DNA from: Bacteroidales bacterium
GTDB lineage: Bacteria; Bacteroidota; Bacteroidia; Bacteroidales; Marinilabiliaceae
Assembly (NCBI GenBank): GCA_900766825.1
Contig: CAAFWU010000056.1
Location: 10,551-74,550, forward strand
Reading direction: 5' to 3'
Length of the DNA stretch: 64,000 nt
Below are positions 26,575-36,210 of this stretch, in pieces. The notes below the pieces were generated by a model. It did no database searches. It was given only the letters and a program-made list of their open reading frames with translations, and was not told the origin of the DNA. The number at the start of each line of letters is the position of its first letter. Position 1 is the first letter of the stretch. Made by a program: the position numbers and the translations under genes.

Positions 26575-27192
26575 ATGGCAAAAAAGTTCTACGTAGTATG
26601 GACTGGTCGCCAACCTGGCGTCTATTCCGATTGGGCCTCGGCTGAGGCTCAGATAAAAGGTTTCGAGGGTGCTCGTTTCAAGGGCTTCGCATCGCAAGCC
26701 GAGGCCGAAGAAGCCTACGCTCACAAGCCCAAGCCTCTGCCCGCCTACCTAACCAAACCAGCCATAAAACCCGAGGTTCCAGCCGAAAAATTGGCTCTGG
26801 CCGTGGCCGTCGATGCCGCTTGCTCGGGCAACCCTGGAGTCATGGAATACCGTGGCGTGCAACTGTGGGACGGTCAGCAGTTCTTTTTGCATAAGTTCCC
26901 TTTGGGCACCAACAACATTGGTGAGTTCCTTGCCATTGTGGAGGCTCTGGCCCGACTAAAGAATGTAGGACGTGAAGACATCACAATCTATTCCGACTCC
27001 ATGACTGCCATCAGTTGGGTGCGACAAAAAAAGTGTCGTACCAAGTTGTTGCTCACCCCACGCACCAACGAACTCTTCCTCTTGGTTCAGCGTGCCGAAA
27101 ATTGGCTCAAAGAGAATACGTTCGCAAACACCATTATCAAATGGCCAACCGATCAGTGGGGTGAAATCCCAGCCGACTTCGGTCGCAAATAA
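26575..27192 (+). CDS. rnhA: Ribonuclease H with N-terminal viroplasmin domain
   Basis: The 205-residue protein begins with a Caulimovirus viroplasmin-type RNA/DNA hybrid-binding domain (KKFYVVWTGRQPGVYSDWAS...GFEGARFKGF). An RNase HI domain follows, with acidic catalytic residues in AVAVDAACSGNPG, NNIGEFLAIVEAL, IYSDSMTAISW and a final DQWGEIPADFG. It degrades RNA in RNA-DNA hybrids such as R-loops and primers. The basic region GRKK-like linker is short. The promoter 10 bp upstream fixes the start. It precedes the large TPR gene by about 50 bp. Confidence 0.9.
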   Translation: MAKKFYVVWTGRQPGVYSDWASAEAQIKGFEGARFKGFASQAEAEEAYAHKPKPLPAYLTKPAIKPEVPAEKLALAVAVDAACSGNPGVMEYRGVQLWDGQQFFLHKFPLGTNNIGEFLAIVEALARLKNVGREDITIYSDSMTAISWVRQKKCRTKLLLTPRTNELFLLVQRAENWLKENTFANTIIKWPTDQWGEIPADFGRK

Positions 27193-27244
27193 CCTACTCA
27201 ATCCTCTTTCTATCAATAATTTCTCAAGGCAAAACTTTATTATT

Positions 27245-29758
27245 ATGGGTTTTATTTCTGATTATAATTTCTACGAAGAAAAAGACCATGTGCAGGATAT
27301 GCACACCATAGTGGCTACCTCGCGTTTTAGCAAGGCTCTTTTATTATTAGACGATCTGGTATCGAGCCGCGGAGGCAGCCGTGAGGTAAGAGCCCTTATA
27401 TCCGAGGCAGAAATTGATTTAGACCGTATTACTCAACTTATTGTAAAAGATAATTCCGACATCGATGCCCCCACAGAGTATTGTAACATCAAAAACAAAC
27501 TCCACGATATAACCGAACTTGTACGGTCTGCCTTTGTTCACGAACATGATTCAAAATTTGAGCGAGACTTAGTCAAAGGCCTCAAAAACAATAGCAAATT
27601 TAATAGGGAATTAGATCAATATCTCAATGAACTCAAGATTGCAAAGGAGCCAGACGCGGAGCAAAATCTCAACGACCGTCTTTCTGATCTTTGCAACACT
27701 TGCATCAACTTCTGGTTCAACGATAAGAATGCCCAAAGAATTTTTAGTGAGCTAATTAATGCCGACAGCGTGCCCGACCGCAGCCGTGCCATGGTTCTTA
27801 GTGCCTTGTGCCGCAACGCCATGGTCCGACATAACTATCATATCACGCAGCAGGTCATTGCTTCGCTCTGCAACATGGTCCGCAAAAACTCATTCCCCGA
27901 ACTCACTTACCCACGCCTTGTCGTTACTCTGGTGGCCGATATGCTCTCGCACCCCATTCGTTGGCAGCAAAACATTTTCCTTATGGCGGAGTTCAAAAGT
28001 TTGCTTCATGAGTGCGAGGTGGCACACGATCTTGACAAGAACAACGATCTGCTCTATCATATCAAGATGTGCATTGGCATGTTCTGCCAATCTCTTTTGG
28101 TGGGCAAAATAGAAGATTTTCTCACCAAAGACATGAGCCGCTTCTTAAGTAAGATGGTTTCTGTGGTCAAAAATCACATAGCCAAACAACCCAATTCTAA
28201 TACGGTGGTTGTGGAGGACCCTGCCGAAATATTTGGCTCAATGCATACCATGGATGACTTCATCGGTCGACTAACCAACTGGGTGGAGACAGGTGCCGAT
28301 TGTGCCGTTGTCAAAAGAGGCAGGACACCCAAAATGGCTCGTTTCGAGAAGATCCTCTTCAACTGGTTGCGACCCTTTACTGCTGAAGATGAGTGGATTG
28401 CGCCACTCTACAATAAGTTCGACCACGATAAGTTGGACGCCATAGTCAAGGCTCTTTGCGAGGATAAGAAGTTATGCGATTCCGACAAGTTCATCCTGCT
28501 GCTTCGTCTCGAGTCCGATGACGATCTCGATCGCTTGGGCACCACCCTAAGAACCCAAGAATTCAGTGGCACCCTAACTCAAAAATTGTCTGGCATTAGC
28601 ATGATGCTCGGCGTGACGCCCGAAGAACCCGATGCTCCCAAACACTCATCCAACGAGGAACCTTATAAAGTGGCAAACCAACCTGCGTCCATAATCAAAA
28701 TGCGCCACTTTGTTCAAGACCTCTATAGAGCCGCTCGCATCTGTGCCGAATCCTTCGGACCCGCCCTTGCATTCACCGACCCTCTCGAAGTCATTGATAA
28801 CGAGCCATTCAACGTGGTCTTCGACAACGATGCCGAACTCGACGAACTCGGCAGCTTCTTCTTTAAAGAGGGTTTGAACCAGCAAGCCCTCAACCTATAC
28901 GAGCATCTGGTGAAACGTAGCAAGCGAACCAATGTCAAATACCTCTGCAAACTGGCCCTCTGTCAGTTCAATATGTTGCAATTCGCCGACTCGGTAGAGA
29001 ACCTGAAACAAGCTGAACTTATTGACGATAACGACCCTTGGATAAAAAATATGCTGGCCCGATGCCAGATGAATCTCAATAACTTTCAGTCCGTTCTCTA
29101 CAATTTGGAGATGCTTGAGCGCAAGCGCCCTCTCAATCGCAAGCAAAATTTGTGGCGTGCGCGCAGCCACTTCCAGTTGGGCAATTTCGAGCAGGCAGCA
29201 GCCATCCTCAAGCCCATGACCGAGGGCAATATCACCGATGGAGACCACCCCGATTGGGAGGCCATAGTCTACTACGCCCAAGTGCTTCAGGCCATGGGGC
29301 AGAGCGAACAAGCAGCCCAATTGGCCCTAAAGGTAGATGACGACGGCGGCATTTCCCAATATACTGCCATCGCCCTCAGCGAAGTCCTCTTTGCCACAGG
29401 CTGCCATATCGAGGCCTGTAACATCACTCATCGTCTGATCGAAGAAGTTGGCGCCGACGATCTCCGTCGTGTCATATATCACGAAGCCCAGACCCTCAAG
29501 TTCCTCAACGTCAGCCCCGAAACTCTCTATTTGGCCATCGATGCCATAGAATATCAAGTTCATCTGTCCGATGAAGCTGAAGAAGGAAAATATCATGATG
29601 AGCTCGACCACATGACCCGCACTGCCTTCGGCTCTGGCTCCGATGATGATGGCGACTTCTATGATGACCCAGATGACTTAGCAGATCCCGAAGACACTGA
29701 CGAGCCCGACGAAGACGAAGATATGCCCATCCGCAAATCAAAACGTGGTAAGAAATAG
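27245..29758 (+). CDS. Large TPR-repeat protein
   Basis: The 837-residue cytoplasmic protein has no signal peptide. Residues about 1-530 are helical and without a recognised domain. From about residue 540 come TPR-like repeats (FFFKEGLNQQALNLYEHLVK, YLCKLALCQFNMLQFADSVENL, NLWRARSHFQLGNFEQAAAI, YYAQVLQAMGQSEQAAQLAL). It ends in a very acidic tail (DDGDFYDDPDDLADPEDTDE) and then a basic KSKRGKK. TPR proteins mediate protein contacts; no partner is evident. The ATG at 27245 (MGFISDYNFYEEKD) was chosen because the upstream in-frame sequence overlaps rnhA. Confidence 0.75.
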   Translation: MGFISDYNFYEEKDHVQDMHTIVATSRFSKALLLLDDLVSSRGGSREVRALISEAEIDLDRITQLIVKDNSDIDAPTEYCNIKNKLHDITELVRSAFVHEHDSKFERDLVKGLKNNSKFNRELDQYLNELKIAKEPDAEQNLNDRLSDLCNTCINFWFNDKNAQRIFSELINADSVPDRSRAMVLSALCRNAMVRHNYHITQQVIASLCNMVRKNSFPELTYPRLVVTLVADMLSHPIRWQQNIFLMAEFKSLLHECEVAHDLDKNNDLLYHIKMCIGMFCQSLLVGKIEDFLTKDMSRFLSKMVSVVKNHIAKQPNSNTVVVEDPAEIFGSMHTMDDFIGRLTNWVETGADCAVVKRGRTPKMARFEKILFNWLRPFTAEDEWIAPLYNKFDHDKLDAIVKALCEDKKLCDSDKFILLLRLESDDDLDRLGTTLRTQEFSGTLTQKLSGISMMLGVTPEEPDAPKHSSNEEPYKVANQPASIIKMRHFVQDLYRAARICAESFGPALAFTDPLEVIDNEPFNVVFDNDAELDELGSFFFKEGLNQQALNLYEHLVKRSKRTNVKYLCKLALCQFNMLQFADSVENLKQAELIDDNDPWIKNMLARCQMNLNNFQSVLYNLEMLERKRPLNRKQNLWRARSHFQLGNFEQAAAILKPMTEGNITDGDHPDWEAIVYYAQVLQAMGQSEQAAQLALKVDDDGGISQYTAIALSEVLFATGCHIEACNITHRLIEEVGADDLRRVIYHEAQTLKFLNVSPETLYLAIDAIEYQVHLSDEAEEGKYHDELDHMTRTAFGSGSDDDGDFYDDPDDLADPEDTDEPDEDEDMPIRKSKRGKK

Positions 29759-29780
29759 AGTGCGGGGAGGCCAGACTAAC

Positions 29781-31058
29781 GTGAGAAACAAGATAATCAA
29801 CGACCCCGTTCATGGTTTCATAACCATTCAGGACGATGTTCTGCTACAGCTTCTGGACCACCCTTGGCTGCAGAGGCTCAGGCGCATACGCCAGTTGGGC
29901 ATGACCAATCTGGTCTACCCAGGAGCTCAGCATACCCGACTTCAGCATGCCATAGGAGCCATGCACCTTATGCAAATGGCTTTGGAAACTCTGCAACAGA
30001 AGGGTGTTTTTGTGCTGCCTTCTGAGCAACAAGCGGTCATGGCGGCCATGATGCTCCACGATGCTGGCCACGGTCCCTTCTCTCATGCCCTCGAGAAACT
30101 CATTGTCGATGCCGACCACGAGGACATATCGCGCCTTGTCATGCAGAAGCTCAACGAACAGATGAACGGGGCTCTCTCAGCGTGCATCGACATGTTCAAT
30201 GGCAAGTGCCGACCCTTTCTGCATCAACTCATTTCCAGTCAGTTAGATACCGACCGACTCGACTATCTCCGACGCGATAGTTTCTTCACTGGCGTGGTGG
30301 AGGGAGCCGTGGGTGCCGAGCGCCTCATTAAGATGCTCGACGTCACCCCAAACGAACATTTGGCTGTGGAGGCAAAAGGCATCTTCTCTATCGAGGACTT
30401 TCTGGTAGCCCGACGCCTCATGTACTGGCAGGTCTATCTGCACAAAACCGTGGTGGCGGCCGAGAAGATGCTCCGTCTGGCCATAAACCGAGCCCGCGAA
30501 CTCACACAGCAAGGTCAGATGCCCAGCACCGCACCCACCCTTGCCTACTTCCTTAAGAACAAAGTGGACCTTGCCGAGCTAACACAAAACCCCGAGGCCT
30601 TTGGGCGTTTTATGGATTTGGACGACGACGACGTCACCACATCGCTCAAAGAGTGGCAGCACAGCCCCGACGTTCTGCTCTCGCTGGTCGCCCATGGCAT
30701 TGTCAATCGACGCCTCTTCCGCATCGAACTCAGTCGCGAACCCTTCGATCCTGAGATTATTGAAGCCAAACGGCTGCAAGTGACCGAACTGCTAAACATC
30801 CCACCACAACAAGCCGAGCAGATGGTAATCACAGGTCAAATATCCAGCAAAACCTACACCATTGGTGTGGACCGCATAAACATCATCAGCACCCACAAAG
30901 AGGTGGGGCGAGGCGTGGCAGGCGGCACCAATGTGCAGATTAGGGTAAGAGACATCTCCGAGGCCTCGGACATGATGAGGTTGGAAACCCTTGGCAATAC
31001 CGACCGACGTCACTACCTCTGCTACCCACGTTTGGACCCATCGGCCAAGCGAACATAA
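29781..31058 (+). CDS. HD-domain phosphohydrolase
   Basis: The roughly 425-residue protein has the HD metal-binding pattern: QHTRLQHAIGAMHL (His), MMLHDAGHGPFSH (His-Asp) and QLDTDRLDYLRRDSFFTG (Asp). It starts with the typical KIINDPVHGFI. It belongs to the dNTPase-like HD family common upstream of the lpx genes in Bacteroidota; the substrate may be a nucleotide but is not proven. The GTG at 29781 fits the family start best; GTG codons at 29745 or 29760 are alternatives. The lpxD gene follows after about 200 bp. Confidence 0.85.
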   Translation: MRNKIINDPVHGFITIQDDVLLQLLDHPWLQRLRRIRQLGMTNLVYPGAQHTRLQHAIGAMHLMQMALETLQQKGVFVLPSEQQAVMAAMMLHDAGHGPFSHALEKLIVDADHEDISRLVMQKLNEQMNGALSACIDMFNGKCRPFLHQLISSQLDTDRLDYLRRDSFFTGVVEGAVGAERLIKMLDVTPNEHLAVEAKGIFSIEDFLVARRLMYWQVYLHKTVVAAEKMLRLAINRARELTQQGQMPSTAPTLAYFLKNKVDLAELTQNPEAFGRFMDLDDDDVTTSLKEWQHSPDVLLSLVAHGIVNRRLFRIELSREPFDPEIIEAKRLQVTELLNIPPQQAEQMVITGQISSKTYTIGVDRINIISTHKEVGRGVAGGTNVQIRVRDISEASDMMRLETLGNTDRRHYLCYPRLDPSAKRT

Positions 31059-31190
31059 CAAAGACACATTGGTTTGCAACGTCACGTATTCTTCCCCTAA
31101 CTGTCGGAAAGAGAGCCCCAAGGGTGGGTAACATTACCCATTTTAGGGGTGGGTAGTGGGCAAATCCTTTCGCAAATGAGATTTATTGCT

Positions 31191-31198
31191 TAGCTTTG
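31191..31198 (+). promoter_or_regulatory. Candidate -7 box upstream of lpxD
   Basis: TAGCTTTG matches TAnnTTTG and lies 69 bp before the lpxD start. The -33 region has no perfect TTG at 19-21 bp. A short palindrome GGGTAA-CA-TTACCC lies upstream near 31125-31138. Confidence 0.4.
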
Positions 31199-31266
31199 CT
31201 TAATTAAAATGATGTTACATTTATTGAGCAGCATTTAGCACAGAACATAAAGCAGAACATAAAGCT

Positions 31267-32301
31267 ATGGAGTTTACAGCAGAACAGATTGCCACATTTC
31301 TGCAAGGTGTGGTGGTTGGCGACCCACAAGTTAAGGTGTCCGACGTCTCGAAAATTGAAGAGGGACGACCTGGCACTCTCACCTTCTTTTCTAACGAGAA
31401 ATATGAGCACTTCGTCTACTCCACCCAAGCGTCCATAGTTCTGGTAGATAAAACCTTCGAGCCCAAACATGAGGTTAAAGCCACCATGATAAAGGTGGAA
31501 AACGCCCGTGAGGCTCTGGGTCAACTCCTCGCTCTCTACGAGCAGATGCAGCCCCAAAAGGTTGGCATAGAGCAACCATCTTTTATTAGCGACAAGGCTC
31601 AGGTGGGCTCCGATCCCTATATTGGTGCCTTTGCCTACGTGGCCGACGGTGCCAAATTGGGCAACAACGTCAAAATTTACCCCAACGCCTACATTGGCGA
31701 AGGCGTTACCATTGGCGACAACACCACCATCTACGCAGGTGTTAAAATTTACAAAGGGTGCCGCATTGGCAATAGGTGCGTAATCCACGCTGGCGCCGTC
31801 ATTGGTGCCGACGGCTTTGGATTTGCCCCCGACCACAATGGCGTATATCACAAGATTCCCCAAATTGGCATCGTAATCATCGAAGACGATGTAGAAATTG
31901 GTGCCAACACCTGCATCGACCGTGCCACCATGGGCGCCACCGTCATAGGTCACGGCACCAAGTTAGACGACCTTATCATGATTGGTCACAACGTGACCAT
32001 GGGTAACGACAACGTCATGGCATCGCAAAGCGGCATTGCTGGCTCCACCAAGGTGGGCTCCAACTGCGTCTTCGCTGGTCAGGTGGGCATTGCAGGTCAC
32101 ATTACCATTGCCGACAGAACCACCATTGCTGCCCAGAGCGGCATCCCCAGCTCGGTTAAGAAACCTGGGCAGACGCTCTTTGGCGCACCAGCTTTCGACT
32201 ACATGAAATACTCGAAGTCCTACGTATGCTTCAAGCAGTTGCCCGAGATTAAAAACGCTGTGGACATGCTGCTCAAAGAGCGTGACGAGAAGAATAAATA
32301 A
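31267..32301 (+). CDS. lpxD: UDP-3-O-acylglucosamine N-acyltransferase
   Basis: The 344-residue enzyme adds the second 3-hydroxyacyl chain to UDP-3-O-acylglucosamine in lipid A synthesis. The N-terminal uridine-binding domain (residues about 1-100, with [14 protein letters not shown]) is followed by left-handed beta-helix hexapeptides ([33 protein letters not shown]). The family signature GADGFGF...[19 protein letters not shown] and the catalytic His in MIGHNV are present. It is the first gene of the lpxD-lpxC-lpxA cluster, 13 bp before lpxC. Confidence 0.93.
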   Translation: MEFTAEQIATFLQGVVVGDPQVKVSDVSKIEEGRPGTLTFFSNEKYEHFVYSTQASIVLVDKTFEPKHEVKATMIKVENAREALGQLLALYEQMQPQKVGIEQPSFISDKAQVGSDPYIGAFAYVADGAKLGNNVKIYPNAYIGEGVTIGDNTTIYAGVKIYKGCRIGNRCVIHAGAVIGADGFGFAPDHNGVYHKIPQIGIVIIEDDVEIGANTCIDRATMGATVIGHGTKLDDLIMIGHNVTMGNDNVMASQSGIAGSTKVGSNCVFAGQVGIAGHITIADRTTIAAQSGIPSSVKKPGQTLFGAPAFDYMKYSKSYVCFKQLPEIKNAVDMLLKERDEKNK

Positions 32302-32314
32302 CCATCTCCCCCTC

Positions 32315-33235
32315 ATGGAAAAACAAACAACCATAGCAAGTCAGGCCTCGTTCGAGGGCAAGGGACTTCATACGGGAGCCTACGTACACCTGACCATTAA
32401 GCCAGCTCCAGTGGACTTCGGCTTCCAATTCTGCCGCACCGACCTCGAGGGACGACCCACCTTTGCTGCCTTGGCCACCAGCGTCAACTTTACGCAGCGC
32501 GGCACCGTGTTGGCTGGTCCCAACGGCGAGAAGGTCTCCACCATCGAGCACCTCATGTCTGCACTCCGTGCCTTGGGGGTCGACAACTGCCTCATTGAAC
32601 TGGACGGTCCCGAGGTCCCCATTCTCGATGGCTCTGCCAAACCATTTGTCGAGGCTCTGCGCGCCATGGGGCCTCTTGTTGAGCAAGATGCCGAGCGCCG
32701 CTATATGGTTGTGACCCACAAGGTTGTTTACGAAGAGAAGGAAAAAGGTCTCCGCATAATAGCCCTCCCCGAGGACTATTTCGCCGCCACCGTGAACATA
32801 GCCTTCGACGGCTCGCGATGCCTTGGCAACCAGTGGGCACAGCTCGAGGATCTGACCTCGGAGTACAACGATGTCTACGACTGCCGCACCTTCGTCTTCC
32901 TCCACGAGGTTCAGCCTCTGCTTCAGATGGGGCTCATCAAGGGTGGCGATCTTGACAACGCCATTGTTTTTGTAGAGGGCGAGCTAACCCCCGAGCAGCG
33001 TGAGGCTCTGGCAAAACAGTTGGGCAAGACCGACATAACCATTCACCCCTCGGGAGTGCTCAACGACCGCGACCTTAAGTATGCCAACGAGGCCGCACGC
33101 CACAAACTTCTCGACTTGGTGGGCGACTTGGCTCTGGTGGGTCGCCCCATCAAGGGTCGCATTTTGGCCACTCGTTCGGGTCATGGTTCCAACACCGCCT
33201 TTGCCCGTATGCTCATGAGTGAGTTCCCTGCCTAA
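32315..33235 (+). CDS. lpxC: UDP-3-O-acyl-N-acetylglucosamine deacetylase, not fused to FabZ
   Basis: The 306-residue zinc enzyme catalyses the committed deacetylation of lipid A synthesis. It has STIEHLMSALRALGVDNC with Glu 78 and His 79 at the same numbers as in E. coli LpxC, then FVFLHEVQPLL and HKLLDLVGDLALVGRPIKG with the second His and Asp zinc ligands. The length equals E. coli LpxC. In most Bacteroidota LpxC is fused at its C-terminus to FabZ (total about 460 residues). Here the protein stops after MLMSEFPA and the following 156 bp encode no FabZ remnant. The start at 32315 was taken over an upstream one overlapping lpxD. Confidence 0.93.
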   Translation: MEKQTTIASQASFEGKGLHTGAYVHLTIKPAPVDFGFQFCRTDLEGRPTFAALATSVNFTQRGTVLAGPNGEKVSTIEHLMSALRALGVDNCLIELDGPEVPILDGSAKPFVEALRAMGPLVEQDAERRYMVVTHKVVYEEKEKGLRIIALPEDYFAATVNIAFDGSRCLGNQWAQLEDLTSEYNDVYDCRTFVFLHEVQPLLQMGLIKGGDLDNAIVFVEGELTPEQREALAKQLGKTDITIHPSGVLNDRDLKYANEAARHKLLDLVGDLALVGRPIKGRILATRSGHGSNTAFARMLMSEFPA

Positions 33236-33391
33236 GTGTAAGCTGAGGGGGCACACCAAGAGACTCAACTCTCGTGCAGATCCCAAATACCTACAACCCA
33301 AATCGTTTTCAACGCAGAATCAAATATTTAGACACTCTAAAGACTACATAAGTATCCGATGAGCTTTCCTACAGATTGCAAAATAAGCAGC

Positions 33392-34156
33392 ATGACCTCT
33401 ATTGCGCCCACTGCCCAAATTGGTAAAGGTGTTGAGATTGGTCCCTTCGTAACCATTGAAGATAATGTGGTCATTGGCGACGGCTGCAAGATTATGAATG
33501 GCGCCACCATATGCTGGGGTACCCGCATGGGAGCCAACAACCGTGTCTTCCCCAACGCCGTGATTGGTGCTGTGCCTCAGGACCTTAAGTTCCATGGCGA
33601 GGAGACCACGTGCGAGATTGGTGACAACAATACGCTCCGCGAGTGCGTTACCATAAACCGTGGCACCGCATCGCGCGGCAAGACCGTGGTGGGCAGCAAC
33701 AACCTCATCATGGCCTACTGCCATGTAGGGCATGACTGTGTGCTGGGCAACAACATCATTGTCTCCAATGCCACCCAGTTCGCTGGCGAGGTTGAGATCA
33801 ACGACTTTGCTGTCATTGGCGGCGGCTCACTGGTTCATCAGTTCACACGTGTCGGACGCTACTGCATGGTGCAGGGTGGCACACGTTTTGGCAAAGATGT
33901 GCCCCCATATACTCTCATTGGTCGCGAGCCTGCAGCCTTCGAGGGCCTCAACATCATCGGTCTCAAGCGCCGCGGATTCACTACCGAGCAGATTACCATG
34001 GCTCAGGAGGTCTATCGCTACATCTATTTGAGCAAACTCAATGTGTCGGACGCTTTGGCCACCATTGAGCGCGAGATGGAGCAGACCGATTTGGTTAAGG
34101 AGATTGTGGACTTTGTTAGAGCCTCTGAGCGCGGCATCATTCGTGGCGCACGCTAA
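33392..34156 (+). CDS. lpxA: UDP-N-acetylglucosamine acyltransferase
   Basis: The 254-residue enzyme transfers a 3-hydroxyacyl group from ACP to UDP-GlcNAc, the first lipid A step. It is a left-handed beta-helix with hexapeptides from TAQIGKGVEIGPFVTIEDNV, the family piece GAVPQDLKFHGE, the catalytic His in YCHVGHDCVLGNN, and a C-terminal helical domain (GLKRRGFTTEQI). The ATG at 33392 (MTSIAPTAQIG) gives the usual family length; 33359 would add 11 residues. It is the last gene of the cluster, before a terminator. Confidence 0.92.
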   Translation: MTSIAPTAQIGKGVEIGPFVTIEDNVVIGDGCKIMNGATICWGTRMGANNRVFPNAVIGAVPQDLKFHGEETTCEIGDNNTLRECVTINRGTASRGKTVVGSNNLIMAYCHVGHDCVLGNNIIVSNATQFAGEVEINDFAVIGGGSLVHQFTRVGRYCMVQGGTRFGKDVPPYTLIGREPAAFEGLNIIGLKRRGFTTEQITMAQEVYRYIYLSKLNVSDALATIEREMEQTDLVKEIVDFVRASERGIIRGAR

Positions 34157-34248
34157 GTCATGGCTCCGCTGGTTTAGATCTTTTCCACTCTCCGCCGACC
34201 ACACTTCCCGTTAGCAAGGAATAACACAAGATAGAATTAGAATTGGAA

Positions 34249-34299
34249 GCATGAGAACGCTTCTGCTTAGGCAGGTAGTGTTCTCATGCCTCTTTTTTT
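34249..34299 (+). terminator. Terminator after lpxA
   Basis: GCATGAGAAC (34249-34258) pairs with GTTCTCATGC (34280-34289), followed by a T-run. It lies inside the longest open frame of the next gene, which shows that this gene starts further downstream. Confidence 0.85.
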
Positions 34300-34394
34300 G
34301 TATATTTGTTAAAAATGAATCACAAAGGATTACATACTGGCAATCTGAAAATTTGAACCACCAGTTTTCCAATAACCACAAAACGAGCCGCAAC

Positions 34395-35183
34395 GTGAGC
34401 AAGCTTGGAGATTTGATAGACCGAGTGATGGACCTATACGACGGTCTGATGCAGAAGGCATTGGGCATAGGATGGCTGCGAGCCTACTATTCCGACCCCA
34501 TGGTGTTTGTGCGCCATGTGGCACAAAAGTATATGAGTGGCACAACTCTAACAGCCGAACAGGAAGAGCAGGTGGCAGCCGAAGGCTTCGTACCTCTTTT
34601 GGGCAAAGAGGAGGTGCAACGCATAGCCAAAAAATTGACTCGTAAACATGCATGGCATGTAGGCATAATGACTTTTCTCTGCTCGTTGCCCCAAAACTGG
34701 GTCATGTGGCCACTCTTTGTGGTGGACATAGTCTACTTCCAAAAAGAGGTCTTTCTGCTCACGCAGGAGATGGAGATACTCTTTGGTAAGACGCGCACTA
34801 AGCGGGACTACACATCGTTGGCTGCCGTGGCCGTTAAGATGGGGGGCACCCAGATGAAGCAGAAAGCTGTGGGGTGGGTAAAACGTGGTGCTGGCAAAGG
34901 GATGCGCATGGCTCTGGAGTATGGCTCCAAAGTATTCCGCGGCTCGCTGCAAGTGCTCGTGCGTCAGGCTCTTAAATGGATTGGTGTGGTTGGAGCGCGC
35001 GACCTTATTGATGTTGCCATTGATATGGTTGTATACATCTGCACATCTTTCATTGCTGGCATGGTATCCTATTGGCTCTTTATACCCATGGGCAATAGGT
35101 TGCTTCGAGACCTAATGGCAGAAGATGGCGAAGTGAAAGAGGTTTTATGTGAAGAGGGAATTGGGGCAGGTAATGGACGATAG
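34395..35183 (+). CDS. EcsC-like membrane-associated protein
   Basis: The roughly 262-residue protein probably starts at GTG 34395 (VSKLGDLIDRVMDLYDG) or ATG 34428; the upstream in-frame part lies across the lpxA terminator. The middle has amphipathic and hydrophobic segments (WHVGIMTFLCSLPQNWVMWPLFVVDIVYF) and a later hydrophobic pair (LIDVAIDMVVYICTSFIAGMV) near the C-terminus. The A...P...D arrangement is reminiscent of the EcsC family, whose function is not clear. No operon partner is visible. Confidence 0.5.
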   Translation: MSKLGDLIDRVMDLYDGLMQKALGIGWLRAYYSDPMVFVRHVAQKYMSGTTLTAEQEEQVAAEGFVPLLGKEEVQRIAKKLTRKHAWHVGIMTFLCSLPQNWVMWPLFVVDIVYFQKEVFLLTQEMEILFGKTRTKRDYTSLAAVAVKMGGTQMKQKAVGWVKRGAGKGMRMALEYGSKVFRGSLQVLVRQALKWIGVVGARDLIDVAIDMVVYICTSFIAGMVSYWLFIPMGNRLLRDLMAEDGEVKEVLCEEGIGAGNGR

Positions 35184-35257
35184 GCATGTAAGTATGCCTT
35201 AATCAAATACTATGTTTTCGCAAATTCATTATAGTAAGTGTTTATATACCCCCATAA

Positions 35258-36098
35258 ATGAATAATATTGAAGCAAGAGAGGGCCGTCTGTTTGAACAGA
35301 TATCCAAACTGATTGATGAGGCCCACAAACATGTAAAGTCAGTTGTTAATACTGCAATGGTTTACACCTATTATAGTGTGGGTAAATATATTGTGGAGGA
35401 TGAACAACAAGGTTACGAACGTGCTGCCTATGGCAAGAGCATATTGAAAGGGCTTTCTGAAAAGCTTACTGACAGATATGGCAAAGGCTGGTCGGTAGAA
35501 ACACTAACCAAATGTAGGAAGTTTTATTTGGCTTATGGAATTTCGTCTGCACCGCAGACGAAATCATCGTCGGTGGAAATTGTCCGCAATGCAGACGAAT
35601 TACCTACCTTTACCTTATCTTGGAACCACTATCTATTCTGAGACAAATTTGGAAAATGCCATCATCAGCAAGATGCAGCAGTTCTTGCTCGAACTTGGCA
35701 AGGGTTTTCTTTTTGAAGCCAGACAGAAGAAATTTACATTTGACGAGGACCATTACTTTGTCGATTTGGTTCTTTACAACCGACTGCTTCAATGCTATGT
35801 TCTCATTGATCTTAAAATAGGCAAGCTAACCCATCAAGATCTGGGGCAGATGCAGATGTACGTTAACTATTACGACCGCCATATGAAGCAGGAGTTCGAG
35901 AAACCGACCATAGGAATTCTGCTCTGTCGTGAGAAGAACGATGCCTTAGTTGAACTGACCTTGCCCAAGGATGCCAATATATATGCGTCGGCCTACCAAC
36001 TTTACCTTCCCGACAAAGCTCTTCTGCAGGCCAAGGTAAAAGAGTGGATCGATGAGTTTGAAGAGGGGGAAGCGCAGCGAAAAATTTTGGATGAATAA
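35258..36098 (+). pseudogene. YhcG/DUF1016 PD-(D/E)XK nuclease, internal deletion and frameshift
   Basis: The 5' part (35258-35641) encodes the DUF1016 N-terminal domain (VNTAMVYTYYSVGKYIVEDEQ ... GWSVETLTKCRKFYLAYG ... LSWNHYLF). The 3' part, in another frame, encodes the nuclease domain (TNLENAIISKMQQFLLELG, FLFEARQKKFTFDEDHYFVDLVLYN, YVLIDLKIGKLTHQDLGQMQMYVNYYD). Normally some 70-80 residues lie between HYLF and this domain. Here the two parts are joined within a few bases near 35630-35645, so a deletion with frameshift has occurred. The active-site D and LDLK-type motif are intact in the second part. Confidence 0.8.
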
Positions 36099-36135
36099 AA
36101 GGTGAAGCATACCCCAAAATAACATACAGCAAAAG

Positions 36136-36179
36136 AAAAGACGAGGCAATTATGTGTGCCTCGTCTTTTGTCTTTTTTT
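36136..36179. terminator. Terminator between YhcG remnant and GH97 gene
   Basis: AAGACGAGGCA pairs with TGCCTCGTCTT around 36137-36169. A T-run follows on the plus strand and a T-rich stretch on the minus strand, so it may serve both convergent genes. Confidence 0.8.
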
Positions 36180-36210
36180 GTGGGAGGTCTTAGGTCTATT
36201 CCGCCCCTCG

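Noticed and set aside
33236..33391. FabZ remnant between lpxC and lpxA
   Set aside because: Translation in the three forward frames shows no FabZ motif in this stretch.
34251..34394. N-terminal extension of the EcsC-like protein
   Set aside because: It runs through the lpxA terminator stem and its T-run, so it is unlikely to be translated.
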